Assembly: GCF_900110205.1 (NCBI RefSeq)
Contig: NZ_FOCV01000014.1
Coordinates: 1 to 64,000, forward strand
Direction of reading: 5' to 3'
DNA length: 64,000 nucleotides
Source of the DNA: Rhizobium tibeticum
Lineage (GTDB): Bacteria; Pseudomonadota; Alphaproteobacteria; Rhizobiales; Rhizobiaceae
The notes below the pieces were generated by a model. It was given only the letters and a program-made list of their open reading frames with translations. It searched no databases and was not told where the DNA came from. The position numbers were made by a program, and so were the translations under genes. This document shows positions 46,618 to 56,880 of this stretch, in pieces (the stretch's first letter is position 1; each line of letters starts with the position of its first letter).

Positions 46618-47424
46618 TTAAGCGGCCTGCTGCGCGACTTCCTTTTCACGATGGCCGATCGCCATCGGGATCGGCTGCATGCCACTCGTTGCACGCCACT
46701 CGATCAATTCAAACGTGCCGTCCTGATGCTCGGCAATCGCCGTGCAGCTTTCGACCCAGTCGCCGGTATTGATGTAACGGATGCCGTCCATGTCCTCCAT
46801 CACCGCGTGGTGGATATGGCCACAGATCACGCCGTCGGCACCGTGCTTACGGGCTTCTTCAGCGACGACACGCTGGAACTCGCCGATGAAGTTGACTGCG
46901 TGTTTGACCTGCAGCTTGGCCCATGCGGAAAACGACCAATAGGGCATGCCCATGCGGCGGCGGATGGCTGCTAGGCCGACATTGATCATGATCGCCATGT
47001 CGTAGGCCCAGTCACCGAGATAGGCGAGCAGGCGCGCATTGCGCACGACGACGTCGAACTCGTCGCCATGCAGCACGAGGTATTTTTTTCCGTCGGCCGC
47101 TTCGTGCATCATCCGTTCAGCGACCTCGATGCCGCCGAAATGGGTGCCTGGAAAGTCGCGAAGGAATTCGTCGTGATTGCCCGGGATATAGATGACCCGC
47201 GTGCCCTTGCGCGCCTTGCGCAGCAGCTTCTGGACAACGTCGTTGCAATCCTGCGGCCAGTACCAGCTACGCTTTAGCCGCCAGCCGTCGATGATATCGC
47301 CGACAAGAAAGATGGTATCCGCCTCGTGATGCTTGAGAAAGTCGAGCAGGAAGTCAACTTTCGCGGCCTTGGAGCCGAGATGCACATCGGAAATGAAAAG
47401 CGTACGGAAGTGCCGCGTATCCAT
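46618..47424 (-). CDS. LpxH-like calcineurin-type metallophosphoesterase
   Basis: The 268-residue protein of COG2908 has all dimetal motifs: FISDVHLGSK, VGDIIDGW, IPGNHDEF, LHGDEFD and CGHIHHA. COG2908 is annotated UDP-2,3-diacylglucosamine pyrophosphatase, but rhizobia often use LpxI, so the substrate may be different. No lpx gene is adjacent. ATG 47424 (MDTRHFRTLF) with AGGGA upstream is chosen. The frame remains open to 47649, which would add a basic, unstructured extension. Confidence 0.8.
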   Translation of the reverse strand: MDTRHFRTLFISDVHLGSKAAKVDFLLDFLKHHEADTIFLVGDIIDGWRLKRSWYWPQDCNDVVQKLLRKARKGTRVIYIPGNHDEFLRDFPGTHFGGIEVAERMMHEAADGKKYLVLHGDEFDVVVRNARLLAYLGDWAYDMAIMINVGLAAIRRRMGMPYWSFSAWAKLQVKHAVNFIGEFQRVVAEEARKHGADGVICGHIHHAVMEDMDGIRYINTGDWVESCTAIAEHQDGTFELIEWRATSGMQPIPMAIGHREKEVAQQAA

Positions 47425-47669
47425 ATTGTCCCTCACAAGCATCCTGCTCGTGTCCCATCGTTCACCTCCCTCTCCAAAACCAGAGTCGTGTTTCAGGAAG
47501 ATGACATGCTGCTGTCCCTTTGGATTTTCCCAGTTTGGGTGGACCTGCGCTGACGTCACGGCAGATTTGCGTTGTTTTCGCATTTCGGACGGAAATTCCG
47601 ACTGTTCCGTCATGCCGTTTGATGTATTGAAAACACTCCAAGACAGCATGCGGCAGCTCGGAGGCGACG

Positions 47670-49982
47670 ATGGATCATCAGGAAAAGTCCAAGACGGAAA
47701 AGAATTTGGCAGGTGGAAGCCTCGACGAGCAAGCGCTCTACTTTCACCGCTATCCCCGTCCGGGCAAGCTCGAAATCCAGGCGATCAAACCGCTCGGCAA
47801 CCAGCGCGACTTGGCGCTCGCCTATTCCCCGGGTGTTGCAGCACCATGCCTGGCGATCCGCGATAATCCCGAAACGGCCGCCGACTACACCTCGCGCGCC
47901 AATCTGGTTGCAGTCATTTCCAACGGCACGGCCGTTCTCGGCCTCGGCAATATCGGTCCGCTTGCCTCAAAGCCAGTCATGGAAGGCAAGGCCGTCCTTT
48001 TCAAGAAATTCGCAAACATCGACGTCTTCGACATCGAAGTCGAGGCACCGAGTGTCGATCAGATGGTCTCCACCGTCGCCTCGCTCGAGCCGACCTTCGG
48101 CGGCATCAATCTCGAGGATATCAAGGCGCCGGAATGTTTCGAGATCGAGCGTCGGCTCCGCGAGACCATGAAGATCCCGGTTTTCCACGATGACCAGCAT
48201 GGTACCGCCATCATCGTCGCTGCCGCTATCCTCAATGGCCTGGAACTGGCGAACAAGAAGATTGACGAGGTCAAAATCGTTGCCTCAGGCGCCGGCGCGG
48301 CAGCACTTGCTTGCCTCAACCTCCTCGTCACGCTGGGTGCCAAGCGGGAAAATATCTGGGTCCACGACATCGAAGGTCTCGTCTACGAAGGCCGCGCCGA
48401 ATTGATGGACGAGTGGAAAAGCGTCTATGCCCAGAAGAGCGACACGCGCACGCTCGCCGAAAACATCGGCGGCGCCGACGTCTTCCTTGGCCTTTCCGCC
48501 GCCGGCGTGCTGAAGCCGGAATTGCTCGCGCAGATGGCCGAAAACCCGCTGATCATGGCGCTCGCCAACCCGACGCCGGAGATCATGCCCGATCTCGCCC
48601 GCGCTGCCCGCCCCGATGCGATGATCTGCACCGGTCGTTCCGACTTCCCGAACCAGGTGAACAACGTTCTCTGCTTCCCCTACATTTTCCGCGGGGCGCT
48701 CGATTGCGGCGCAGTGACGATCAACGAAGAAATGAAGATGGCCGCCGTGCGCGCCATTGCCGCCCTTGCACGCGAGGAACCATCTGATGTCGCAGCCCGC
48801 GCTTATTCGGGCGAGACACCGGTCTTCGGTCCGAACTATCTGATCCCCTCGCCCTTCGATCCGCGCCTGATCCTGCGCATTGCCCCGGCAGTTGCGAGAG
48901 CCGCTGCCGAGAGCGGTGTCGCGTTGCGTCCGATCATCGATTTTGACGCCTATCTCGATCAGCTCAATCGCTTCGTCTTCCGGTCCGGCTTCATCATGAA
49001 ACCGATCTTTGCGGCGGCCAAGAACGCCGAGCGCAAGCGGGTTATCTTCTCCGAAGGCGAGGATGAGCGCGTCCTGCGTGCCGCACAGGTCCTGCTCGAA
49101 GAAGGCATTGCCGAGCCGATTCTGATCGGCCGTCCATCGGTCATCGAAACCCGCCTGCAGCGTTACGGTCTGCGCATCCGCCCGCTTGCAGATTTCGACG
49201 TGATCAATCCGGAAGACGATCCGCGCTTCCGCGAATACGTCGATCTTTACTTCTCGCTGGTCGGACGGCGTGGCGTCATTCCGGAAGCGGCCCGCACGAT
49301 CGTGCGTACGAACACGACGGTCATTGGCGCTTTGGCGCTAAAGCGCGGTGAAGCTGATGCGCTCATCTGTGGCCTGGAAGGCCGCTACGAGAAGCATCTG
49401 CGCGATGTCCGCCAGATCATCGGCAAGAGGCAAGACGTTTGCGACTTCTCGGCGCTCAGCCTGCTGATCTCGCAACGCGGTGCTACTTTCTTCACCGACA
49501 CCTACGTTACATTCAATCCGAGCGCCGAAGAGATTGCCGAGTCCGCAATACTCGCCGCAGAGGAAATCAAGCGCTTCGGCATCACGCCGCGCGCTGCCCT
49601 CGTATCCCACTCGAACTTCGGTTCGCGTGAATCCGAGAGCGCGACGAAGATGCGCGCTGCGCTTCAGCTGGTGCGCGAGGCTGCGCCGGAACTGGAAGTC
49701 GACGGGGAAATGCACGGCGAAAGCGCAATCTCCGACGCCCTGCGCAAGCGCGTCATGCCCGATACGACACTGCATGACGAAGCCAACCTGCTGGTCTTTC
49801 CGAATCTCGATGCGGCCAACATCACATTGGGCGTTGTAAAGTCGATGATCGATGGACTGCATGTCGGGCCGATCCTGCTTGGCGCGGCACTGCCGGCGCA
49901 CATCCTGGCGCCTTCGGTGACCTCCCGCGGCGTGGTCAACATGGCCGCCCTCGCCGTCGTCGAGGCTTCACAGCCAGCGTGA
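47670..49982 (+). CDS. dme: Malic enzyme with phosphotransacetylase-like domain (Dme-type)
   Basis: The 770-residue protein turns malate into pyruvate and CO2 with NAD(P) reduction. The N-terminal malic enzyme part has [33 protein letters not shown] (metal ligands) and [17 protein letters not shown] (dinucleotide fold). From about 440 it continues into a phosphotransacetylase-like domain ([28 protein letters not shown]) that is regulatory rather than catalytic in this family. Rhizobia have two such enzymes, Dme (NAD) and Tme (NADP). I choose Dme because bluB is close, as in S. meliloti. That choice is tentative; the enzyme class is not. Confidence 0.9.
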   Translation: MDHQEKSKTEKNLAGGSLDEQALYFHRYPRPGKLEIQAIKPLGNQRDLALAYSPGVAAPCLAIRDNPETAADYTSRANLVAVISNGTAVLGLGNIGPLASKPVMEGKAVLFKKFANIDVFDIEVEAPSVDQMVSTVASLEPTFGGINLEDIKAPECFEIERRLRETMKIPVFHDDQHGTAIIVAAAILNGLELANKKIDEVKIVASGAGAAALACLNLLVTLGAKRENIWVHDIEGLVYEGRAELMDEWKSVYAQKSDTRTLAENIGGADVFLGLSAAGVLKPELLAQMAENPLIMALANPTPEIMPDLARAARPDAMICTGRSDFPNQVNNVLCFPYIFRGALDCGAVTINEEMKMAAVRAIAALAREEPSDVAARAYSGETPVFGPNYLIPSPFDPRLILRIAPAVARAAAESGVALRPIIDFDAYLDQLNRFVFRSGFIMKPIFAAAKNAERKRVIFSEGEDERVLRAAQVLLEEGIAEPILIGRPSVIETRLQRYGLRIRPLADFDVINPEDDPRFREYVDLYFSLVGRRGVIPEAARTIVRTNTTVIGALALKRGEADALICGLEGRYEKHLRDVRQIIGKRQDVCDFSALSLLISQRGATFFTDTYVTFNPSAEEIAESAILAAEEIKRFGITPRAALVSHSNFGSRESESATKMRAALQLVREAAPELEVDGEMHGESAISDALRKRVMPDTTLHDEANLLVFPNLDAANITLGVVKSMIDGLHVGPILLGAALPAHILAPSVTSRGVVNMAALAVVEASQPA

Positions 49983-50076
49983 TTTGCGGCAGATCGAGAA
50001 AATGCGTTAAGGTTCCGACTGCAGCTTGTTGCGACAAGCGGGCTAGCAATGAAGGCGCGGCAGGACGCCGCGCCTG

Positions 50077-51198
50077 ATGACCCTGGTATTTGCTCACCGA
50101 TGGGACGATGCCTTGAAGCGCTGGATTCTGTCACTCACAGCCGCCCTTGCTCTGACCGGGCCGACCCATGCCCAGATGCCGGCGATCTGTGGCGACCTGC
50201 GCGGCCGCCTCGCCGACCTGCCGCAGATCATCGGCAGCACGCCCGAAGTGCGCAAATATGCCAGCGCCATAGCCGAACAAAACCTTGAACTTCGCAAACT
50301 CCGGAGCGATCTGCGCCAAAACGGCTGCACGAGCGGCAGCATGGTCGTGATCGGCGATGATGACGGATACTGTGGCGAACTCGAGCGCGCCGAAGCCAAG
50401 ATGGTCGACAACATCCGTTATCTGCAGCAGCGTCGCGACGAACTGCGCGGCAAGAGTGAGGATGTGCGCATGAGGAACGAGCTTCTTGCAGCGCTCGACG
50501 ATAATGGCTGCAACGAGGAGCAGTGGCCCGCTGACACCGGCCAAGGATATGCGCCTCCACCCAGCATCGAAGATCAGGCGTTGCGGAACGACACGTTCAT
50601 TCCCTTGGGTGGCGATCCAAGCCAGCGTCGTTATGGTCTCCCGGGCATGTCGCCGCTCTCTCATCTGAACACCGTATGCGTGCGAAGCTGTGACGGCGGC
50701 TTCTTTCCATTGAGCTCGAACGCAACATCCCAAGACTTTGCCCGCGACGCCGACACCTGCTCGAAGATGTGTCCCGGCATCGAAACCGAGCTCTTCTATC
50801 ATGACGTCTCCAGCACCGAGACATCGCAGATGATCTCCGCGACGACAGGCGCTCCTTACACCGCCATGCCGAATGCGTTCGCTTACAAGAACCGCAAGCC
50901 CGGCGAAAAATCGTCCTGCAGTTGCGATCTGAACGCTTACTACGAGCGGATGCGAAAAAACCAATCGATCAGCCAACCGCCACAACAGGGATCGATCACA
51001 ACGATCGAAACCAAGAATCCCGAGATGGAGAGCCATGCCGTCGCACCGGCCGCGCCGCAGCCTCAGGTGCCGGACAGGCCCTATGATCCGGCAGGCAGCA
51101 AGGTGCGCCAGATCGGCCCGCAGTTCCTTGCCGGCGACCAAGGCACGATCGACCTCAAGAACCCGGCAAAGCCAGGCCCCCAGCCGCAGCAACAATAG
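50077..51198 (+). CDS. DUF2865 secreted protein
   Basis: The 373-residue protein has a signal peptide (about 13-33: KRWILSLTAALALTGPTHAQ) and a mature part with DUF2865-type features. They include GMSPLSHLNTVCVRSCDGGFFPLSSNATSQDF, the DADTCSKMCPGIETELFYH cysteine-rich block and NAYKNRKPGE. Eleven or so cysteines suggest several disulphides. The C-terminus is proline/glutamine-rich. Function is unknown. ATG 50077 would add 12 residues before the signal peptide; TTG 50113 is an alternative start at its beginning. Confidence 0.75.
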   Translation: MTLVFAHRWDDALKRWILSLTAALALTGPTHAQMPAICGDLRGRLADLPQIIGSTPEVRKYASAIAEQNLELRKLRSDLRQNGCTSGSMVVIGDDDGYCGELERAEAKMVDNIRYLQQRRDELRGKSEDVRMRNELLAALDDNGCNEEQWPADTGQGYAPPPSIEDQALRNDTFIPLGGDPSQRRYGLPGMSPLSHLNTVCVRSCDGGFFPLSSNATSQDFARDADTCSKMCPGIETELFYHDVSSTETSQMISATTGAPYTAMPNAFAYKNRKPGEKSSCSCDLNAYYERMRKNQSISQPPQQGSITTIETKNPEMESHAVAPAAPQPQVPDRPYDPAGSKVRQIGPQFLAGDQGTIDLKNPAKPGPQPQQQ

Positions 51199-51204
51199 GC
51201 TGCA

Positions 51205-52125
<921 letters not shown>

Positions 52126-52141
52126 CTGTCGATGCAATCCT

Positions 52142-52975
52142 TCATGCTGAGATCGGGTAGTACCGCACATAGGCGAACTCATCGCCCGACGGCGACCAAT
52201 TCGGCACGTTGATCGTTCCCTGCCCACCAAAGAGTTTGAAGAGCGTCGTCAGGTTGCCGCCATCCATATCCATCAGCCGCAGACGAACATCGAGATCGCG
52301 CGGGTGGTCGAAGACGTCGGGGTCGTAGGAGAGGATCAGGACCTTGTCGTTGTTGGGCGACGGATGAGCAAACCAATTGCCGTAGTTGTCGCTGGTGATC
52401 TGTTCGAGGCCGGTTCCATCCGGATGAATGCGCCAGATCTGCATGAGGCCCGTGCGGCTGGAATTGAAGTAGATCCACTGGCCGTCGGCTGAATAATCTG
52501 GCCCGTCGTTGCGCCCCTCGCCGCGTGTCAACCGTTTTTCTTCGCCGCCGTCTACGGAAATCGTGTAGATGTCGAATAGGTCGTCGCGGATGCCGCAATA
52601 GGCGAGATCCTTCCCGTCGGGCGACCAGCCGTGCCAATAGGACGGCTGATTTTGCGTCACCAGACGCGGCGCGCCGCCTTCTGCCGGAAGCACATAGATC
52701 GTCGATTTCCCGAACTCGGTCTTGTCGGAAATGACGATCTGACGGCCGTCAGGCGAGATTCCGTGATCGTTGTTGCAGGCCGCGGCAAAGCCGGTATCGA
52801 CTTTCTCGACCTTGCCCGAACCGTCAAGCGCCAGGCGGTAGAGAAGCCCGTCACCGTTCAGCAGAAGATAGTCTCCATCCGGCGAAAAGTTTGGCGCTTC
52901 CACCAGTTGCGTGGTTTGCCAGACAACGCGCGTCTGGCCTGTTTTGATGTTGTAGATCTCGATGGAACTTCTCAA
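52142..52975 (-). CDS. TolB/WD40-like beta-propeller protein
   Basis: The 277-residue protein repeats the PD40 pattern APNFSPDGDYLLLNGDG, NDHGISPDGRQIVISD, HGWSPDGKDLAYCG, GPDYSADGQWIYFNSS and VPNWSPSGDEFAYV, giving five to six blades. There is no signal peptide, unlike TolB, so it is probably cytoplasmic. Related rhizobial proteins are annotated as biopolymer transporters or DPP6-like. TTG 52975 is chosen as start: AGGAGG is exactly 7 bases upstream, and the protein then begins RSSIEIYNIKTG. An in-frame ATG at 52993 would place the ribosome site inside the gene. Confidence 0.8.
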   Translation of the reverse strand: MRSSIEIYNIKTGQTRVVWQTTQLVEAPNFSPDGDYLLLNGDGLLYRLALDGSGKVEKVDTGFAAACNNDHGISPDGRQIVISDKTEFGKSTIYVLPAEGGAPRLVTQNQPSYWHGWSPDGKDLAYCGIRDDLFDIYTISVDGGEEKRLTRGEGRNDGPDYSADGQWIYFNSSRTGLMQIWRIHPDGTGLEQITSDNYGNWFAHPSPNNDKVLILSYDPDVFDHPRDLDVRLRLMDMDGGNLTTLFKLFGGQGTINVPNWSPSGDEFAYVRYYPISA

Positions 52976-52982
52976 TCTGAAT

Positions 52983-52988
52983 CCTCCT
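52983..52988 (-). promoter_or_regulatory. Ribosome binding site that sets the beta-propeller TTG start
   Basis: AGGAGG on the minus strand, 7 bases before TTG 52975. It overlaps codons 2-4 of the frame that would start at ATG 52993, so it decides the start. Confidence 0.75.
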
Positions 52989-53189
52989 GACATCGAATTC
53001 GCCAGACCTACGACGGCTCCCCGCTCAGGACAAGCAAGTGAACCGAATTGGGCATCCGCGGACGGCGCCCGTTGGGCGAGCGGCGCTTTATCCACCGATC
53101 ACAAATGCGGGAAACATAGCGGTTCATCTAGCGTTCATGACGAAGGTGTGACAGTTCGATGAAGCTTTTATGACGTTGGAGTTTCTTAG

Positions 53190-55118
53190 TTGATCGCGTT
53201 GGTAATGAGGTCCGCAGCGGCAGCGCGTTTCGCGTCGCTTTCCACTGGGGTCAGGGGAAGCGTCCAATCGCCAGCTTTACGCGCTGCGCTCGGAATTTGC
53301 CTTTCGGCCCTGATTGCACTCTTCGCCACCGTAGCGGTCGAAATAATCGCCCGTGACGGGCTCGCCGATGTGCGCGAATTCCTGACATCGCCGGTACGCC
53401 CCGGCATGACAACGGTCGTGATGTTGACCGTCCTGATGCTCTCGCTGGACGCTGCCCTGGGAAGACGATTCATTTCGGCGTTGATCGTTCTGCCGCTGGT
53501 GCTCGTTCCCGCCATCGTCTCCAGCCAGAAGCAGCATTATCTCACGGACCCCCTATACCCATCCGACGTCCTTTTTGGGCGCCAGATCATGGAGTTGCTT
53601 CCCGTGATGGCGCGTGACCGGCCGTGGACAGCGGTTACCATGGTCGTTGGCATCGTTCTTTCCGCGGGCGCGATGGCCGTCCTCTGGCATTTTGCTTGGC
53701 GCCGCTGTCCGCGGCTCTCGAGGACTTCCCAACTGCGTCAACTCTGTATCGGCTTACCTGTTATCGCGGCTTTTGGCGCGTTGATGGATTATTCCAAATA
53801 CTCCTACATACGCGATCGCCTTCAGGTCGTGCCGATGATGTGGGATCAGAAGGAAAACTACCGCAGCAACGGCTTCATCCTCGCCTTCATCTTCAACATT
53901 CCGATGGCCGACGTGGCAGCGCCGGTCGGCTTCGGTACGCAGGCGCTTGATGCTATTCCGACCCGCAACTACGGCTATCTCAGCGGCCCGCGCGAAAAGC
54001 CCGACGTGATCATGCTGATGAGTGAATCCTTCTGGGATCCGACCCGGCTGAAGACTCTCACCCTGTCGCCGGATCCCATGCCGACTATCAGGGCCGAGCA
54101 GTCGGGCCATGTCTTCTCACCCGAGTTTGGCGGCATGACCGCCAACGTCGAATTCGAGGCACTGACGGGCTTCTCGAATGCCTTCCTGCCCTATGGCAGC
54201 ATTCCCTACCAGCAGTATATTCGCAGCAACATCCCCTCGCTTGCGACGTTCTTCCGCGGCGAAGGCTATGCCGCGCGGTCTCTGCATCCATTCAGCGGCT
54301 GGTTCTGGAACCGCAACGAAGTCTACAAGGACTTCGGTTTCGAGCAGTTCCGCTCTGAAGAAACCATGCCTCCGATGGAAAAGAGGGGCCTCTTCGCTTC
54401 GGACGAGTCCCTTATGAAGGAGATCATGAACGAGGCCGACGGTATTGATCGTCCGTTCTTCTTCTTTGGTGTCACTCTGCAGGGACATGGTCCCTACGAG
54501 CCGAACCGTTACGTACACAACACCGTCGACATCAAGGGCAACCTGAACGATGCGGACCGGGCAACGCTGGCCACCTATACGCAAGGGATCAAGGAAGCCG
54601 ACGACAGCCTCAAGATGCTGATGAATTGGGCCGACAAGCGCGATCGCGAGACGATCATCGTCCTCTGGGGCGATCACCTTCCGCCGCTCGGCAACGTCTA
54701 CATGGCGACCGGCTACATGCCCGACCAGGTTGCAACGCGCAAGGCATCGGTCAGCGTCATGAAGCAGGAGCACGAGACGCCGCTCGTCATCTGGTCCAAC
54801 AAGAAAGGCAGCAAGAAGGATGTGGGTACGATCAGCCCGTCGCTCCTTCCCTACCATCTTCTAAAGTTCGCCGGCTTCGAGCATCCCTACTACACGGGCT
54901 TTCTCGGCCGCGTGCAGAAGAAGTACAGCGTCATCGATCGCTATCAGCTGATAGCGCGCGACAACACGCCGTCGCCCGATTGGGTTTTGAAACCGAAGAG
55001 CCTCGATCCTCTCGTACGGGACTATCGATACCTCCAGCACGACATCATGTTCGGCAAGGCTCAGACGCTCGATCGCTTCTTCCCACAGCATGCGTGGCTG
55101 TATGCGCAAGGCACGTAA
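53190..55118 (+). CDS. LtaS/OpgB-like phosphoglycerol transferase (sulfatase fold)
   Basis: The 642-residue membrane enzyme has about four to five N-terminal membrane spans (about 30-205) and then a sulfatase-fold domain. Metal and nucleophile motifs: KPDVIMLMSESFWDPTRL, NVEFEALTGFSNAF (Thr nucleophile), FGVTLQGHGPYEPN and IIVLWGDHLPPLG with the Asp-His pair. LtaS/OpgB enzymes move phosphoglycerol from phosphatidylglycerol onto glycans. In rhizobia the candidate acceptors are cyclic beta-glucans. TTG 53190 has GGAG eight bases upstream; ATG 53205 is the alternative. No cyclic glucan synthase is nearby. Confidence 0.8.
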   Translation: MIALVMRSAAAARFASLSTGVRGSVQSPALRAALGICLSALIALFATVAVEIIARDGLADVREFLTSPVRPGMTTVVMLTVLMLSLDAALGRRFISALIVLPLVLVPAIVSSQKQHYLTDPLYPSDVLFGRQIMELLPVMARDRPWTAVTMVVGIVLSAGAMAVLWHFAWRRCPRLSRTSQLRQLCIGLPVIAAFGALMDYSKYSYIRDRLQVVPMMWDQKENYRSNGFILAFIFNIPMADVAAPVGFGTQALDAIPTRNYGYLSGPREKPDVIMLMSESFWDPTRLKTLTLSPDPMPTIRAEQSGHVFSPEFGGMTANVEFEALTGFSNAFLPYGSIPYQQYIRSNIPSLATFFRGEGYAARSLHPFSGWFWNRNEVYKDFGFEQFRSEETMPPMEKRGLFASDESLMKEIMNEADGIDRPFFFFGVTLQGHGPYEPNRYVHNTVDIKGNLNDADRATLATYTQGIKEADDSLKMLMNWADKRDRETIIVLWGDHLPPLGNVYMATGYMPDQVATRKASVSVMKQEHETPLVIWSNKKGSKKDVGTISPSLLPYHLLKFAGFEHPYYTGFLGRVQKKYSVIDRYQLIARDNTPSPDWVLKPKSLDPLVRDYRYLQHDIMFGKAQTLDRFFPQHAWLYAQGT

Positions 55119-55199
55119 AAGAGCGGCACAAGCCCGCATTGCAATTTGAAAACATTACGGAATACTGGCGCCCGAGCGATCTAGCATTCGGAGTCGGCC

Positions 55200-55724
55200 A
55201 TGCATAACCTATCGGACCTCATCCACCATCACTTCGACAAACCTGCTGATGAACTCGGCGAAATCGAGAAGCGCGTTCTCGCAAAAGCCCATGAGCGCAA
55301 AATAATCTCGACGGACATTAACGCGGCCTTGCAGGCGGAATCGTCCGCTGGAGAGCGCCTGGCGGATTCGATTGCCCGCATCGGCGGCTCTTGGTCGTTC
55401 ATTGTCGCCTTCTTCCTGTTCCTGGCCTTCTGGTGTGTCGTAAATACCGTCGTCCTGTTCACCCGCGCCTTCGATCCCTATCCCTTTATCTTTCTCAATC
55501 TCGTGCTCTCGATGCTTGCCGCAATCCAGGCTCCCATCATCATGATGTCGCAGAACCGGCAAGCAGAGCGCGATCGCTTCGAGGCGGCGAAAGACTACGA
55601 AGTCAATCTCAAAGCAGAACTCGAGGTTCTCTCCCTGCATCAGAAGATAGACATGCGGGTGCTCACCGAAATTGCAGCATTGCGCGAAGACATCGAGCGA
55701 CTGAACCAGCGCCTGCCAAGTTGA
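55200..55724 (+). CDS. DUF1003 membrane protein
   Basis: The 174-residue protein matches DUF1003: GERLADSIARIGGSWSFIVAFFLFLAFWCVVNTV (first span), FDPYPFIFLNLVLSMLAAIQAPIIMMSQNRQAERDR (second span), and a charged C-terminal coiled-coil. The function of the family is unknown. The 82-base gap to the sulfatase gene and shared strand leave co-transcription possible. Confidence 0.88.
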   Translation: MHNLSDLIHHHFDKPADELGEIEKRVLAKAHERKIISTDINAALQAESSAGERLADSIARIGGSWSFIVAFFLFLAFWCVVNTVVLFTRAFDPYPFIFLNLVLSMLAAIQAPIIMMSQNRQAERDRFEAAKDYEVNLKAELEVLSLHQKIDMRVLTEIAALREDIERLNQRLPS

Positions 55725-55855
55725 CGAAATGATCCCGGGCCGTAGAATTTAACTATACCGAGCAATTAACAACTTGCTCACCAAGTTCCGCATTGAAACA
55801 CCGTCACAAATGTAAGAGGAGCAACTGAAACCAATTCTATCCGACCGCGAAGACG

Positions 55856-56731
55856 ATGTTCACTTGCCGACTGCATACGCGCGATGAAATCCTTTATCAC
55901 CCCTTGTTTCTGTCGATCGAGCGTCAGATCGCGCTTCATCTTATCGGCATTCACAAACGCGCTCCTCGTCTTGCCCGCCTCGCCGCCTCGCACCAAAAGT
56001 GGCTGCTGACGCAGACGCTGTTTGCCATGCATACCGGACGCGATCGAGGCAATCCCGTTTCAGGGCTTACGGCTGGTCGCATGATGCAGGTCGCCAAGGA
56101 GTTTGACCTCGCCAGCAAGAATACGGCAGCCTCGTTCCTTGCCGAACTCATCGCCTACAAATTTCTGCGGGATGCTCCTGATGAAACGCCCGATCGGCGC
56201 CTGCGTCGCCTCGAGACGACCGAGGTCAGCGAGGAAGCCATGGCCTCGTGGTTCCTGGGGCATATGGCCTGTCTTGATCAGCTCGACGACGGCAATCGTG
56301 CCAGTCTAACCGCGGACGAGCCCCGGCTGTTTCATCTCGCGCAGCCGCGTGCTGCACGCGCCCTCATAAAGGAGCCGATCTGGAAGGAGCCACGGAGCAG
56401 TATTGGCCACTTCCTCTGGTCCGATGTCGGCGGCCTCGTGCTACACGATCTGGTCAGCCGCCTCCCCGACGATGCGCGGGAGCACAAGCGCGTCCTGCTA
56501 GTGGGCGTGAGTATCAGCGAACTCGCAAATGAGTTCGGCATCTCCCTCACCAATGTGAAGCGGATGTTCAAGCGCGCCGAAACGGATAACCTGCTTGGCT
56601 GGGAAAGCCCTCGCAACCGCGGTGCGCTCTGGCTTTCCCGGACATTCATCGAAGACTATTTCCACTGGCAATCCGCAAAGTTCGCCGAACTGGACAGCGC
56701 GATCCACTGGGCCGCCAGTCAGATCCGCTAG
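55856..56731 (+). CDS. Unrecognised protein with two winged-helix-like segments
   Basis: The 291-residue cytoplasmic protein has one helix-turn-helix-like segment at about 70-108 (GLTAGRMMQVAKEFDLASKN) and a second at about 217-252 (VSISELANEFGISLTNVKRM ... LLGWESP). The last resembles MarR-type wings. The middle (115-210) has no motif I recognise. It is likely a transcriptional regulator. A stop codon at 55826-55828 and no other start in between fix ATG 55856. No strong ribosome site is seen. It is followed by a bidirectional terminator with aroG. Confidence 0.62.
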   Translation: MFTCRLHTRDEILYHPLFLSIERQIALHLIGIHKRAPRLARLAASHQKWLLTQTLFAMHTGRDRGNPVSGLTAGRMMQVAKEFDLASKNTAASFLAELIAYKFLRDAPDETPDRRLRRLETTEVSEEAMASWFLGHMACLDQLDDGNRASLTADEPRLFHLAQPRAARALIKEPIWKEPRSSIGHFLWSDVGGLVLHDLVSRLPDDAREHKRVLLVGVSISELANEFGISLTNVKRMFKRAETDNLLGWESPRNRGALWLSRTFIEDYFHWQSAKFAELDSAIHWAASQIR

Positions 56732-56833
56732 CACACTACCCAACAGCGACCCGGGTTGGAGACGCTCGGCATCAAGTCCGGCGAAGCCGAGTAGACACTA
56801 CCGACGCCCGGCCCACGTCTGTCCTAGTCCAAT

Positions 56834-56858
56834 AAAAAAGCCCGGCGTCGGCCGGGCT
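56834..56858. terminator. Bidirectional terminator between the winged-helix gene and aroG
   Basis: A perfect 8-bp stem AGCCCGGC/GCCGGGCT (56839-56846, 56851-56858) with loop GTCG. Minus strand continues into T6, a strong aroG terminator. The plus-strand exit is CCTTTTCTTC, weaker. Confidence 0.85.
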
Positions 56859-56880
56859 CCTTTTCTTCCGTCTTGTTTGA

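Noticed and set aside
47590-47600. CGGAAATTCCG palindrome between the LpxH-like gene and dme
   Set aside because: Short and without a known operator match. Could be chance.
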